Notes: generated from the sequence alone by a model not told the origin. DNA of 47,171 nt from Desulfobacteraceae bacterium (GCA_030642205.1 DAOWOF010000002.1:1-47171), one strand, 5' to 3'; positions 34,103 through 43,338 are shown, counted from the first letter of the stretch. Translations and numbers: made by a program.

Positions 34103-36316
34103 ATGTCAAAATTAGTAGCATTTGCGGCCATTCAGGGCGGGTATAAGGTAGTGTCTAGCGTTGAAGGTGAGCTTAAAAAAGCCTTGGACACTTATGATGC
34201 CAGTACAAAAATCGGGTTTCCCAATACAGCTTATTATCTTCCTGTTATATATTCTCTTACCGGAATGAAATGTGAAACTCTGGAAGACTTGCTAATGCCT
34301 ATGGAATTTGCAAGGGGTTTATTACCGGCGCATGTTAAAAGCAGAAATCACCTGCCTTATCTGGGGCCTTTGCTGGATGCTGGTATGGCAGCGCTTTTTG
34401 CTTATGAAGTTAAAGAAGCAATCAGAATACTTAATGAGCCTGATTTTTATATACCACAGGAAGATCCTGATATTGAGGCGGGTAAAATATGGGTAGGACC
34501 GGCTGATGACACTATCCTGCGGAAAAGGGGCGTTGAGTTTGTTGATGGTTCAGCTCCCGGTTTTGCTGCGATAGTTGGTGCTGCGCCTGATATTGAAACC
34601 GCAAAAATGATAGTTGAAGATTACCAGAAAAAAAGTCTTTATATCTTTTGTGCGGCAAATCATAATGGAAAAACACTTACAGAGCAGTGTCTGGAAGCCG
34701 GTATGCAAATTGGCTGGAATACCAGGATTGTACCTTTTGGGCCTGATATTTCCTCTGCTATCTTTGCCCTTGGTTTTGCAAATCGTGCCGCAATGACATT
34801 TGGCGGTGTTGAACCTGGCGACTATAAAGCCATATTACATTATAATAAAAACCGTATATTTGCTTTTGTAAATGCCCTGGGAGATATTGGCACAGAATGG
34901 GCTGTTGCTGCTGCCGGTTGCGTAAATTGGGGCTTTCCTACTTTGGCTGATACAGATATACCTGAGATTTTACCTACAGGTCTCTGCACCTATGAGCATG
35001 TTGTAGCCAATGTGTCCCATGATGAAATTTGCCAGAGATCTGTTGAAGTAAGGGGTCTTAAGGTTACAATTTCTGAGATTGATATACCTTGTGCCTTTGG
35101 ACCGGCATTTGAGGGCGAGCGTGTCAGAGGTGCTGATCTTTACTGCCAGATGGGAGGTGGCAAGACTCAATGTACAGAGCTTGTAAAAATGGCAGAGATG
35201 AATGAAATCGAAGATGGCAAGGTCACAGTGGTTGGTCCTGATGTTGGAGATCTTAAAGAGGGAGATACTCTTCCTCTTGGTATATATGTGCAGGTAGCTG
35301 GACGGGAGTTTCAACCTGATTTTGAGCCGATTCTGGAACGCCAAATTCATCATATGACTAATTATATTCAATATATAATGCATATTGGACAGCGCAATAT
35401 CGCCTGGGTCAGAATTAGCAAGTCAGCGATTGAAAAAGGTTTTACATTAAAGGATATTGGCGTTGTTATACATGCTAAATACCATCAGGATTTTACAAAT
35501 ATTCTGGACAAGGTAGAGGTTACATTATATACAGAAAAAGCAGATGTTGATAAATTAACCAAGAGGGCGAAAGCGGAATATAAGACCAGGGATGAACGAG
35601 TTGAAAATATGACAGATGAGGATGTGGATACATATTATTCATGTACTCTTTGTCAGTCTTTTGCCCCTAACCATGTATGCAGTGTAAGCCCTGAAAGAAC
35701 AGGACTTTGCGGTGCATATAACTGGATGGATTGTAAGGCATCCTTTGATATTAATCCTACAGGGCCGAACCAACCTATTGAAAAGGGTGAATGTCTTGAT
35801 CCTGTGCTTGGGCAGTGGAAGGGTGTCAATGACTTTATATATAAAGCTTCCAAGGGTAATGTTACTCACTATAATTTTTATTCCATGATTATTGATCCAA
35901 TGACAACTTGTGGATGCTGTGAATGTATTGCAGCTGTATTACCTATTTGTAATGGTGTTATGACCGTTTCAAGAGAGTATACAGGCGAAACACCTTCAGG
36001 GATGAAATTTACAACTTTGGCTGGTGTTATGGGTGGAGGCGCTTCTTCACCTGGCTTTGTGGGCCATTCAAAATTTAATATTACTCAGGGAAAATTTATT
36101 GTTGGTGATGGTGGACTGCTTAGAATGGTTTGGATGCCAAAGATTCTTAAGGAAGAGATAAAAGAGAGGATTGAAAAACGAGGCGCAGAAATGGGTGTTC
36201 CTGATCTTTATGACAAGATTGCAGATGAGACAGTTGGAATTACCGAAGATGAAATAATGCCCTTTCTGGAGAAGGTGGGGCATCCTGCCTTGAAAATGGA
36301 TCCTATTACAGGATAA
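34103..36316 (+). CDS. acsB: Acetyl-CoA synthase
   Basis: A 737-residue ACS, which joins CO, a corrinoid-borne methyl group and CoA into acetyl-CoA at the Ni-Ni-[4Fe-4S] A cluster. A-cluster ligands are intact: SCTLCQSFAPNHVC and TGLCG (CX2CX8CX9C spacing, about residues 513-534) and the CGC motif in TTCGCCECI (about 602). The N-terminal CODH-binding domain and middle domain (RGADLYCQMGGGKTQ) are present. Bacterial, not archaeal, form since the CODH-binding N-terminal domain is kept. AAGGAGG precedes the ATG. A perfect hairpin follows. Confidence 0.97.
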   Translation: MSKLVAFAAIQGGYKVVSSVEGELKKALDTYDASTKIGFPNTAYYLPVIYSLTGMKCETLEDLLMPMEFARGLLPAHVKSRNHLPYLGPLLDAGMAALFAYEVKEAIRILNEPDFYIPQEDPDIEAGKIWVGPADDTILRKRGVEFVDGSAPGFAAIVGAAPDIETAKMIVEDYQKKSLYIFCAANHNGKTLTEQCLEAGMQIGWNTRIVPFGPDISSAIFALGFANRAAMTFGGVEPGDYKAILHYNKNRIFAFVNALGDIGTEWAVAAAGCVNWGFPTLADTDIPEILPTGLCTYEHVVANVSHDEICQRSVEVRGLKVTISEIDIPCAFGPAFEGERVRGADLYCQMGGGKTQCTELVKMAEMNEIEDGKVTVVGPDVGDLKEGDTLPLGIYVQVAGREFQPDFEPILERQIHHMTNYIQYIMHIGQRNIAWVRISKSAIEKGFTLKDIGVVIHAKYHQDFTNILDKVEVTLYTEKADVDKLTKRAKAEYKTRDERVENMTDEDVDTYYSCTLCQSFAPNHVCSVSPERTGLCGAYNWMDCKASFDINPTGPNQPIEKGECLDPVLGQWKGVNDFIYKASKGNVTHYNFYSMIIDPMTTCGCCECIAAVLPICNGVMTVSREYTGETPSGMKFTTLAGVMGGGASSPGFVGHSKFNITQGKFIVGDGGLLRMVWMPKILKEEIKERIEKRGAEMGVPDLYDKIADETVGITEDEIMPFLEKVGHPALKMDPITG

Positions 36317-36325
36317 TAGTTATAT

Positions 36326-36368
36326 TTTAAGCTTAGGTAATTGCTATAATTTATTACCTAAGCTTAAA
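36326..36368 (+). terminator. Perfect 16-bp hairpin between acsB and acsC
   Basis: TTTAAGCTTAGGTAAT (36326-36341) pairs perfectly with ATTACCTAAGCTTAAA (36353-36368) around an 11-base loop. The following bases (TAAAATTTCC) are not a clear U-tract. It may attenuate readthrough or stabilise the 3' end of the upstream acs message inside the operon. Confidence 0.6.
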
Positions 36369-36463
36369 TAAAATTTCCTTAGGGATCGCCCAAAGCAGTG
36401 TTTATGAAATAAAAAGATAACTTTTTAAGTTATTTTTAGCGAACCCTTTTCGAGGAGTAAATT

Positions 36464-37807
36464 ATGGGACTATCTGGAATACAGATTTTTAAATTATTAC
36501 CAAAAACAAATTGTACTGAATGCGGGGTTCCTACCTGTCTGGCCTTTGCCATGAATTTGGCCTCGGGCAAGGCAGAATTAGATGCCTGTCCATATGTTTC
36601 AGATGAGGCTAGGGATCAGCTTAATGAAGCATCAGCGCCACCTATAAGACCGGTGGCTATTGGAGCTGGTGTGCGGGCGTTGAAGGTTGGTGGGGAGACG
36701 GTCATGTTCAGGCATGAAAAGACCTTTTATAACCCTACCGGTTTAGCTGCTCTTGTAAAATCAGATATAGCATTGGATGAGCTTGATACTAAGCTTAAAA
36801 CATGGAATGCCCTGCAGTATGAAAGGGTTGGCCTTAATTTAAGGCCGGAATTGGTTGCCCTAAAGGATGTTAATGGTGATAGTGCAGCTTTTGCGGCTGC
36901 AGCCGCAAAAATTTCAAAGGAAAGTGAATTTGGTATCATTTTGATGAGCGATAATATCGACGTTCTTAAGTCTGGCGTTGATGTGTGCACCTTTAAAAAA
37001 CCAATCTTGTATGCTGCAACCGCAGAGAATGCTGATGAGATGGGTAATCTTGCCAAGGAATCCGGGGCATCTTTAGCCATAAAGGCAGATAATATAGATG
37101 GGCTCATTGCTTTGAGTGATAAATTAGCAGGCATGGGTCTTAAAAATCTTATCCTTGATTCAGGCGCCAGGGAAATGAAGCAGCTGTTTACGGATCAGGT
37201 AGCCATCAGGAGGTCTGCCCTTAAAGATGCTAACCGTTCTTTAGGTTTTCCAACTATTACCTTTCCGTGCGAAATGGCCAGTAACCTTGAGGTGGAAACA
37301 GTAATAGCTTCCATGTTAATTGCGAAATATGCTGGGATTATAGTTCTTTCAGATTTTAAAGGTGAGTCTATTTTTCCATTATTATTAGAGCGACTTAATA
37401 TCTTCACAGATCCTCAGAGGCCAATGACTGTCACCGAAGGAATCTATGAAATTGGGAAGCCTGATGAAAATTCGCCGGTGCTTGTTACCACTAATTTTTC
37501 ATTAACATATTTTATAGTAAGTGGTGAAATTGAAGGCAGTCGTGTACCTACTTGGCTGCTTATTAAGGATACAGAAGGTTTGTCAGTTATGACAGCCTGG
37601 GCCGCTGGTAAATTTGCGGGTGATGAAGTTGGAGGTTTTGTTAAAAAGAGCGGGATTGCAGACAAGGTTGCGCATAAGAAAATAGTTATTCCCGGTTATG
37701 CTGCTTCAATTAGCGGAGAGATGGAAGAAGAGCTTTCAGGCTGGGAAATCCTGATAGGGCCAAGGGATGCTTCCTTGATTCCCAAGTTTCTTAAAGAAAT
37801 GGTATAA
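36464..37807 (+). CDS. acsC: Corrinoid iron-sulfur protein large subunit
   Basis: A 447-residue CdhE/AcsC. The N-terminal [4Fe-4S] domain reads LPKTNCTECGVPTCLAF with a further Cys in LDACPYVS (residues 17-41). It activates the cobalt by reduction. The central TIM barrel and C-terminal corrinoid-binding region (KIVIPGYAASISGEMEEELS) follow. Length is standard. It pairs with AcsD to form the methyl carrier, yet is separated from acsD by acsA and acsB. GAGGAG precedes the ATG. Confidence 0.95.
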   Translation: MGLSGIQIFKLLPKTNCTECGVPTCLAFAMNLASGKAELDACPYVSDEARDQLNEASAPPIRPVAIGAGVRALKVGGETVMFRHEKTFYNPTGLAALVKSDIALDELDTKLKTWNALQYERVGLNLRPELVALKDVNGDSAAFAAAAAKISKESEFGIILMSDNIDVLKSGVDVCTFKKPILYAATAENADEMGNLAKESGASLAIKADNIDGLIALSDKLAGMGLKNLILDSGAREMKQLFTDQVAIRRSALKDANRSLGFPTITFPCEMASNLEVETVIASMLIAKYAGIIVLSDFKGESIFPLLLERLNIFTDPQRPMTVTEGIYEIGKPDENSPVLVTTNFSLTYFIVSGEIEGSRVPTWLLIKDTEGLSVMTAWAAGKFAGDEVGGFVKKSGIADKVAHKKIVIPGYAASISGEMEEELSGWEILIGPRDASLIPKFLKEMV

Positions 37808-37843
37808 TTATTTTTAGTCATCAACAAATAAGGGAGAGGATAT

Positions 37844-38746
37844 ATGTTATTAATTGGAGAAAACTTGAATGTTATTAATACTATTATAGGCAGGGCATTC
37901 AGGGAAAAAGATCCTGGACCTATTGCTGAGGAAGCTATTCGGCAGAAGGAAAAAGGGATGGATTGGATAGATATTAATTTAGGCCCTGCTAAAAAAGGTG
38001 GACCTGAGTTAATGGAATTTGTGGTAAAAACTGTTCAAGAAGCCATTGGTGATAGTATTCCTCTCTGTCTTGATACATCCAATATTGAGGCAATGGAAGC
38101 TGGTTTGGCTGTACATAAGGGAAAAGCTATTATTAATTCAATTATGGTAAGGGCCGAACGCTATGAAAAAATGATTCCTCTGGCAGTGAAATATAAGGCA
38201 TCCATGGTTGCCCTGATGTGGGGTCCGGATGGATTACCCAGAGATGAAAATGAGCGGGCTGCCTTGGCGGTAGAGCTTATGTATGCTGCCAATGAAGCAG
38301 GTGTTCCTAATGAAGACATGTTTTTTGATGGAATTGTAACACCTGTAAATATTCAGCAGCCTCAGTTAATGAGCCTCTTGGCCTTTCAGGAAATGTTGCA
38401 GGATATTGCTCCTGGTGCTAAATCCACATGCGGTCTTTCAAATATATCTAATGGCCCACCGGAAGAACTAAGGCCCATATTGAATACCGTATATATGGTA
38501 ATGCTTGAGAGAAAAGGTATGTATTCATGTATTGCTGATGCCTATGATGATAGTCTGGTGGCAGTAGCAAGAGGAAAAAGGCCAGATATCGTTGAGTTAG
38601 TTCACAAGGTTATGGATGGTAAAAATGTCGATGACAAATCTTTGCCTGAGGATCTAAATCATGGGTGGAAACTGGCTGACTATGTAAAGACTGCTCGCGT
38701 TATACTTGGGGAATCCCTTTATTCTGATTCCTGGTTAAAAATTTAA
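37844..38746 (+). CDS. acsE: Methyltetrahydrofolate:corrinoid iron-sulfur protein methyltransferase
   Basis: A 300-residue pterin-binding methyltransferase that moves the methyl group from methyl-H4folate to the corrinoid protein. Seen: LLIGENLNVINT at the start, MDWIDINLGPAKKGG, PLCLDTSNIEAMEAGL, IINSIMVRAERYEKM, STCGLSNISNGPPEELR. The family in Moorella is about 262 residues; the extra C-terminal 35 residues (LPEDLNHGWKLADYVKTARV...) are an add-on. It is the last gene before a terminator, so it closes the acs transcript. Confidence 0.93.
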   Translation: MLLIGENLNVINTIIGRAFREKDPGPIAEEAIRQKEKGMDWIDINLGPAKKGGPELMEFVVKTVQEAIGDSIPLCLDTSNIEAMEAGLAVHKGKAIINSIMVRAERYEKMIPLAVKYKASMVALMWGPDGLPRDENERAALAVELMYAANEAGVPNEDMFFDGIVTPVNIQQPQLMSLLAFQEMLQDIAPGAKSTCGLSNISNGPPEELRPILNTVYMVMLERKGMYSCIADAYDDSLVAVARGKRPDIVELVHKVMDGKNVDDKSLPEDLNHGWKLADYVKTARVILGESLYSDSWLKI

Positions 38747-38875
38747 ACTATTTGGATGGTGTTACCAAAAACTTCATTTTATTTAATATCAAGTAAGTCT
38801 AAAAAATCATTATAAGCTTGTCATATATGCTGAGCTAATTGAAATACCATCTGAAAAGATTATATATTAATATTT

Positions 38876-38912
38876 AAAACCTTTCCTAACCATATATGGT
38901 GGGAAGGTTTTT
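38876..38912 (+). terminator. Terminator after acsE
   Basis: AAAACCTTTCC and GGAAGGTTTTTT flank the inner palindrome ACCATATATGGT, forming a long stem with a small bulge and a T-run. It lies 130 bases after acsE and 16 before the next gene, so it should separate the acs operon from the Mrp-NifX cluster, at least in part. Confidence 0.8.
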
Positions 38913-38927
38913 TAAGAGGCATTATTT

Positions 38928-39755
38928 ATGGAAAGTGGAAGTAAGGTAACTCCTGGTGACATTGAAAGGTCATATCAGGAGAAAATGATCAAAGAAAAAT
39001 TATCTAATATTGGAAGAAAAATTCTTGTTATGAGTGGGAAAGGGGGTGTTGGAAAAAGTACTATAGCGTCATATCTTGCACTTTCTTTAGCAGATAAGGG
39101 ATATAAAGTTGGATTGCTTGATGTTGATCTTCATGGCCCAAGCATTCCACGTATGCTGAATGTAAAAGGTGGCTTTGAGATGCCTGAAAAGGATATTATA
39201 AAGCCTTATGCTTTTTCTGAAAACTTAAAGATCGTTTCAGTTGAGATGCTATTAGACGATAAAGATACAGCTATAATATGGAGAGGACCCCTAAAGATAG
39301 GTGCCATCAATCAATTTATTGGTGATCTTGATTGGGGAACTCTGGATTATTTAGTAATTGATTCACCTCCAGGTACAGGAGACGAGCCTCTTACCGTTGC
39401 CCAAACAATAACAGATGCAGAGGCAATTATTATAACGACTCCACAGGAGGTTAGTCTGTCTGATGTTAGAAAATCGATAAATTTCTGTCGTCAGGTTAAG
39501 ATAAATATGATAGGTTTAATAGAGAATATGAGCGAATATGTTTGTCCTCATTGTGGCGGCAAAAGTGCTATTTTTGGGACAGGAGGCGGAGCTAAAATGG
39601 CAGCTCAAATGGATATTCCATTTTTAGGGACTATCCCTATCGATCCCAAGGTAGTAGAATTGGCAGATCAAGGGCGTTTAGATACGATGTTGGGTCAAAC
39701 TGATAATGTAATAAACAATGTGTTTGATGTCATTATTAATAAAATTACAACTTAG
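38928..39755 (+). CDS. Mrp/NBP35-family Fe-S cluster carrier ATPase (copy 2)
   Basis: A 275-residue Mrp ATPase close to the protein at 15097-15957: MSGKGGVGKSTIASYLALSL near residue 36, DVDLHGPSIPRML, ITTPQEVSLSDVRKSINF, and the cluster-binding CPHCGG pair. It should carry a 4Fe-4S cluster to targets. Its place just after the CODH/ACS operon, before NifX- and NifU-like proteins, suggests service to that complex, which needs many clusters; this is inference from context. The start lacks a strong ribosome site (AGAGG at 38915-38919). Confidence 0.9.
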   Translation: MESGSKVTPGDIERSYQEKMIKEKLSNIGRKILVMSGKGGVGKSTIASYLALSLADKGYKVGLLDVDLHGPSIPRMLNVKGGFEMPEKDIIKPYAFSENLKIVSVEMLLDDKDTAIIWRGPLKIGAINQFIGDLDWGTLDYLVIDSPPGTGDEPLTVAQTITDAEAIIITTPQEVSLSDVRKSINFCRQVKINMIGLIENMSEYVCPHCGGKSAIFGTGGGAKMAAQMDIPFLGTIPIDPKVVELADQGRLDTMLGQTDNVINNVFDVIINKITT

Positions 39756-39770
39756 TTATTATATTTAATA

Positions 39771-39954
39771 ATAAGTACCCGACCACAAGTTTTTCGTTTG
39801 AATCCGGATCTTTAATATAAGAGATCGTACACTACAGCCTGCATATCTTATCCTATCTAATCACAATATATGGGCACCTTAGACGTAGCAATAACTTATA
39901 TTGAATATTTGGCTTAAATTTATTCTAACAAAAAACTTATGGTCGGGTACTTAT
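39771..39954. mobile_element. MITE-like element, 184 bp with 24-bp terminal inverted repeats
   Basis: ATAAGTACCCGACCACAAGT (continuing TTTT to 39794) and its inverted counterpart at 39931-39954 match at 23 of 24 positions. The 136-base interior has no ORF. If the inner ends are read as AGTACCCG...CGGGTACT, both are flanked by TA, as for IS630/mariner-type targets. It is inserted between the Mrp and NifX-like genes, and the next gene's ribosome site lies right after the right end. A folded RNA hairpin is the alternative reading. Confidence 0.7.
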
Positions 39955-39967
39955 AAAGGGGAATAAA

Positions 39968-40345
39968 ATGCAAAATGGAAGGATAGCAATACCATCAAAT
40001 GCGCCTGGTGGTTTGGATGCGCAAAGAGCTGGTCATTTTGGCCACTGCGATGTATTCACTTTTGTTGATGTTGAGGATGGTAAAATTAAAAATGTTACAA
40101 CCCTACACAATCAGGAACATGTTCAGGGCGGTTGTATGGTTCCTGTTAATTTACTGGCTGAAAATAACGTAAACGTGCTTATTGTCGGAGGAATAGGAAT
40201 GCGACCTCTGATGGGCTTTAGACAAGCTGGCATAAGAGTATATCATGATGATATAAGGCCTGATATTCGTCCTGTAGTAGAAGATTTAATTGCGGGATCA
40301 TTAAATGAAATTTCTGATAATCAGGTTTGCGGTGGAGGAGGTTAA
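39968..40345 (+). CDS. NifX-type protein, Cys/Gly tail
   Basis: A 125-residue NifX/NifB-C-fold protein of the variant starting GRIAIPSNAPGGLDAQRAGHFGHCD, with VQGGCMVPVNLLAENNVNVLIVGGIGMRPLMGF in the core and VCGGGG at the end. The family binds metal clusters or precursors. His and Cys in GHFGHCD and QGGC are possible ligands. Its ATG has GGGG upstream next to the MITE-like end. The 3' end holds the GGAGGAGG ribosome site of the NifU-like gene, so the two are coupled. Confidence 0.85.
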   Translation: MQNGRIAIPSNAPGGLDAQRAGHFGHCDVFTFVDVEDGKIKNVTTLHNQEHVQGGCMVPVNLLAENNVNVLIVGGIGMRPLMGFRQAGIRVYHDDIRPDIRPVVEDLIAGSLNEISDNQVCGGGG

Positions 40346-40350
40346 GTGTT

Positions 40351-40779
40351 ATGTCAAACCAGGAACATAGTGAAGATGTTTATGAAATACTGAAAAATAC
40401 AGGATATTCTGATAAGGCTATTCAATATTTCCAAACAAATGAAAATACTGGCATTATTGAGAATGCTGATCAGATAACCGATCTTACAGGTCCTTGTGGG
40501 GATGCCATGAAGATATCCCTTAATATTGAAAGTGGTAAGATCAGTGATGCAAAAATACAGGTACTTGGATGTCCAGGAGCTGTTGCGTCAGGGTGTGCGG
40601 TTGTTAATCTTGCTAAAGGAAAAACCATACAAGAGGCTAGTCAGATTGATCTAGACTTATTATACGCAGAGCTTGAGAAACTTCCGGAAAAGAAAGTACA
40701 TTGCGCACGGCTGGCAATAAAGATATTACAAAAGGCATTAGATGAATATAGTAAAAAACAGCAGGAATTACTACAATAA
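40351..40779 (+). CDS. NifU/IscU-like iron-sulfur scaffold protein
   Basis: A 142-residue protein from the ATG at 40351 (strong GGAGGAGG; the frame from 40327 is less likely). The scaffold Cys are seen in TGPCGDAMK, LGCPGAVASGCAV and KKVHCARLA, matching the NifU N-terminal/IscU pattern with an extra Cys in the second block. It begins with a short helical segment (YEILKNTGYSDKAIQYF). IscU-type scaffolds assemble Fe-S clusters with a cysteine desulfurase; none is next to it. Probably supplies clusters to Mrp or CODH/ACS. Confidence 0.85.
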   Translation: MSNQEHSEDVYEILKNTGYSDKAIQYFQTNENTGIIENADQITDLTGPCGDAMKISLNIESGKISDAKIQVLGCPGAVASGCAVVNLAKGKTIQEASQIDLDLLYAELEKLPEKKVHCARLAIKILQKALDEYSKKQQELLQ

Positions 40780-40821
40780 CAATGATCTTAGGCCAGTAAA
40801 ATATCTTAAAGGGTGGAAGAC

Positions 40822-41181
40822 ATGAAAATAGCTATTACATCAACTGGGAAGGATTTAGGTTCAGAAGTTGATCCGAGATTTGGTAGGGCCTCTTATCTTT
40901 TGATTGTTGATTCAGAGACACTCGATTTTGAAGTGATTGATAATACGGAAAATAAAAATTCTTTTAAAGGTGCTGGTATTCAGGCAGCCGGGCTTATCAG
41001 TAAAAGCGGGGCCAAAATATTGTTGACTGGATATTGTGGTCCTAATGCCTTTAAGGCCCTAAAGGCTGCTAAAATTGGAGTAGCCAATGATGCCAAGGGA
41101 ACTATCAAGGAGTCTGTTGAGGCCTATATGGATGGCAAATTACCTTTAACTGATGAGGCAGATGTCAATGGTTATTGGTAA
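40822..41181 (+). CDS. NifX-type protein
   Basis: A 119-residue NifX-fold protein, starting at ATG 40822 (the GTG at 40813 lies within the ribosome site). It closely resembles the N-terminal domain of the protein at 14001-14564: MKIAITSTGKDLGSEVDPRFGRASY, GAGIQAAGLISKSGAKILLTG, CGPNAFKALKAAKI. It lacks the Gly-rich tail. Third cofactor-type gene of the post-acs cluster. Confidence 0.88.
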   Translation: MKIAITSTGKDLGSEVDPRFGRASYLLIVDSETLDFEVIDNTENKNSFKGAGIQAAGLISKSGAKILLTGYCGPNAFKALKAAKIGVANDAKGTIKESVEAYMDGKLPLTDEADVNGYW

Positions 41182-41280
41182 ATTGAAAGTTGCATCCGCA
41201 GGAGAACTTTTTGAGCTTGTCAAAGGTTTTATTGAGGGTGGACAATTTAATAACCACAGGTGAATAAGAGGAGATAAAGG

Positions 41281-41526
41281 ATGCCTGTTTATGAATTTGA
41301 ATGCAAAGATTGTGGTTATGTGACTGAGCTACTAATAGCCAGAAATGAGATAGAACTAGTTGTATGTGGCAGTTGTGGTGGGAAAAATATTAGCAAGCTT
41401 ATTTCAACACCTTCCTCATTAAAAATCACCAGGAGTTTTCCTGGTGACCCTGCTGATAGATGTTGTGGGAGTGATGGACCTCCTGCTTCTTGTGCCGGGC
41501 CGGGAAGTTGTTGTGGAAGATCTTGA
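41281..41526 (+). CDS. FmdB-type zinc-ribbon protein, Cys-rich tail
   Basis: An 81-residue protein. The N-terminal zinc ribbon MPVYEFECKDCG...VVCGSCGG is the FmdB/CxxC_CXXC_SSSS family. The tail (from about residue 58) holds six more Cys, including CCGSDGPPASCAGPGSCCG, and might bind metals. Strong ribosome site (GAGGAG). It appears to end the Mrp-NifX-NifU-NifX cluster. FmdB was first noted next to formylmethanofuran dehydrogenase genes; its role remains unclear. Confidence 0.85.
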   Translation: MPVYEFECKDCGYVTELLIARNEIELVVCGSCGGKNISKLISTPSSLKITRSFPGDPADRCCGSDGPPASCAGPGSCCGRS

Positions 41527-41538
41527 TTATATATAAAT

Positions 41539-41889
41539 CTAGTTGTTAATGTTTTCATTAACATTACTCTTTAAAAATAAGCTAAGAATTGTAGGATACC
41601 AAGTCACATCTGCATTGGTATACACCATAACATCCATATTAATGGCTATAGATGTCAAAGCTATGGCTAACATTTCTTTATTATTTGTATCTTTAAAAAC
41701 AAACCATTTTTTTGTAAAAGAGGGTGGGGTATCAGTATCTGTCAATTTAACCAATATTTGGCCTGTTGTAGATGAACCTGCCATATCTACTTTACAGGTA
41801 TACCAATCCGTTTCAGCCTCTGCTATATGAGCGTTAAGACTAAAAGCAAGCATTATTGCCATAAAAATTAATAATCTAAATTTTATCAT
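41539..41889 (-). CDS. Small secreted protein of unknown function
   Basis: A 116-residue protein with a clear signal peptide (MIKFRLLIFMAIMLAFSLNAHIAEAE). The mature part of about 90 residues starts TDWYTCKVDMAGSSTTGQIL and looks like a small beta-rich domain with one Cys. Not recognised. It is convergent with the FmdB-type gene. An 8-bp perfect hairpin with a TTTT loop (41544-41563) overlaps its last codons and may terminate the FmdB transcript. Confidence 0.6.
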   Translation of the reverse strand: MIKFRLLIFMAIMLAFSLNAHIAEAETDWYTCKVDMAGSSTTGQILVKLTDTDTPPSFTKKWFVFKDTNNKEMLAIALTSIAINMDVMVYTNADVTWYPTILSLFLKSNVNENINN

Positions 41890-42148
41890 AATTGTTTAAC
41901 TCCGATTCGAAAAGTGCAAACTACTTTTTATTGTTTATGAAGGATGCCTAATTTAGATTAATATTTCTGCAAATTTAGGGCCATAATGTTTTAATTTATA
42001 AATGAGGTGTCAATAACTGCTTGCAAACATTAACATAAAAGGGGAAAAATATTAAATACTAAATTTTAACTTAATAGGCTCTTAAGAATATTTAATAAGC
42101 TTATTGTATTATTTTCCTTACATTTTAAGCTGTAATATTATCAAGACA

Positions 42149-43279
42149 CTAACAATTCTGCTTAAGATTAAAGTAAGTTTTAACCTTATCCAGTAATACT
42201 TTATTTTGTTTATCTAAAAATTTTGATTTTGCAATTTGAATCCTTTTTATGGATTGATGTAACCGATTAATGTGAATTTTACCAATAAGAAATCTATTCC
42301 TAAGAGCGTGAATTGTTTTTACAACTACATTTTGATCTTCACAAATAAGCAAAATGTCAGCGCCTGCATCAAAAGATGCCAATGCACCTCCAGTAACCCC
42401 CCACTTATTGACAATGGCCCCCATTTCCAGATCATCAGTAATAATGAGACCTTTGTAGCTTAAAGTATTTCTTAAGAGGTCTGTAAGAATTATTTCTGAA
42501 AGGCTGGCCGGTCTTTCAGGGTCAATATTAGGGTAGATTGCATGGGAGGTCATAATTCCTGCAACATCCATTTGTATTGCTTCCTTAAATGGTAGTAGAT
42601 TGATTGATTGAATTTCTTCCTCAGTAATATTAATTATAGGGAGTTGATGATGAGGGTCCTGGGACGTTTTTCCAAGACCTGGGAAATGTTTTGCTACGGC
42701 CATAACATTATTTGACTGGAGACCTTTAATGATGATACTTCCTAGAGAGGCAACTATTACAGGATCAACCCCAAAAGATCTTTCCTGAAGATGTTGTTCC
42801 GGCTCTCCGTGAATAACATCCAAAACAGGTGCCATATTCATATTTAGGCCCACTAACGACATTTCCTTAGCCGTTATTGTGGCAAATTCTCTGGCTTTTT
42901 CCTTTGATCTTGCATCCTTACTGATCGCCGTATTTCCTGGAAAAATCGTAAAAGGCTTTTGTAATCTGGCAACCCGGCCTCCTTCTTGATCAAGTGCAAT
43001 GAAAAGTGGGATACCATGATATTTTATGGACACTTCCTGTAAATCATTACAGAGTGTGGCCAACTGAACCGGATTTTCAATATTACGTTTAAAGAGAATT
43101 ATTCCATTTAAAGAATAATTGGCAATTAATTTTTCTGTAATTAAATCAAGTTTAGTACCAGGCATACCAGACATGAAAAGTTTGCCTATCATTGTATTAA
43201 GTTCGGAGAGTTCAAGTGTGGAATTCAATATGCTATTGTCCTTATTATATCTGTTTAAAGGAGTCTTTTGCGTCAGCAA
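42149..43279 (-). CDS. nagZ: Beta-N-acetylglucosaminidase, GH3 (NagZ-like)
   Basis: A 376-residue glycoside hydrolase family 3 enzyme. Seen: GKLFMSGMPG at about residue 32, FIALDQEGGRVARL, AKHFPGLGKTSQDPHHQLP (substrate and acid/base loop; NagZ usually has GHGDT, here GLGKT) and ITDDLEMGAI containing the nucleophile Asp. NagZ removes GlcNAc from cell-wall fragments. No signal peptide, so cytoplasmic. It diverges from the murU/amgK-like pair, supporting a peptidoglycan recycling role. The first 20 or so residues are not conserved, so the start is uncertain. Confidence 0.88.
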   Translation of the reverse strand: MLTQKTPLNRYNKDNSILNSTLELSELNTMIGKLFMSGMPGTKLDLITEKLIANYSLNGIILFKRNIENPVQLATLCNDLQEVSIKYHGIPLFIALDQEGGRVARLQKPFTIFPGNTAISKDARSKEKAREFATITAKEMSLVGLNMNMAPVLDVIHGEPEQHLQERSFGVDPVIVASLGSIIIKGLQSNNVMAVAKHFPGLGKTSQDPHHQLPIINITEEEIQSINLLPFKEAIQMDVAGIMTSHAIYPNIDPERPASLSEIILTDLLRNTLSYKGLIITDDLEMGAIVNKWGVTGGALASFDAGADILLICEDQNVVVKTIHALRNRFLIGKIHINRLHQSIKRIQIAKSKFLDKQNKVLLDKVKTYFNLKQNC

Positions 43280-43338
43280 CTAATTTTTTTACCTGGAACC
43301 TTAACCAAATCCTTTATTTTAAAAAAGCTATATTGATC

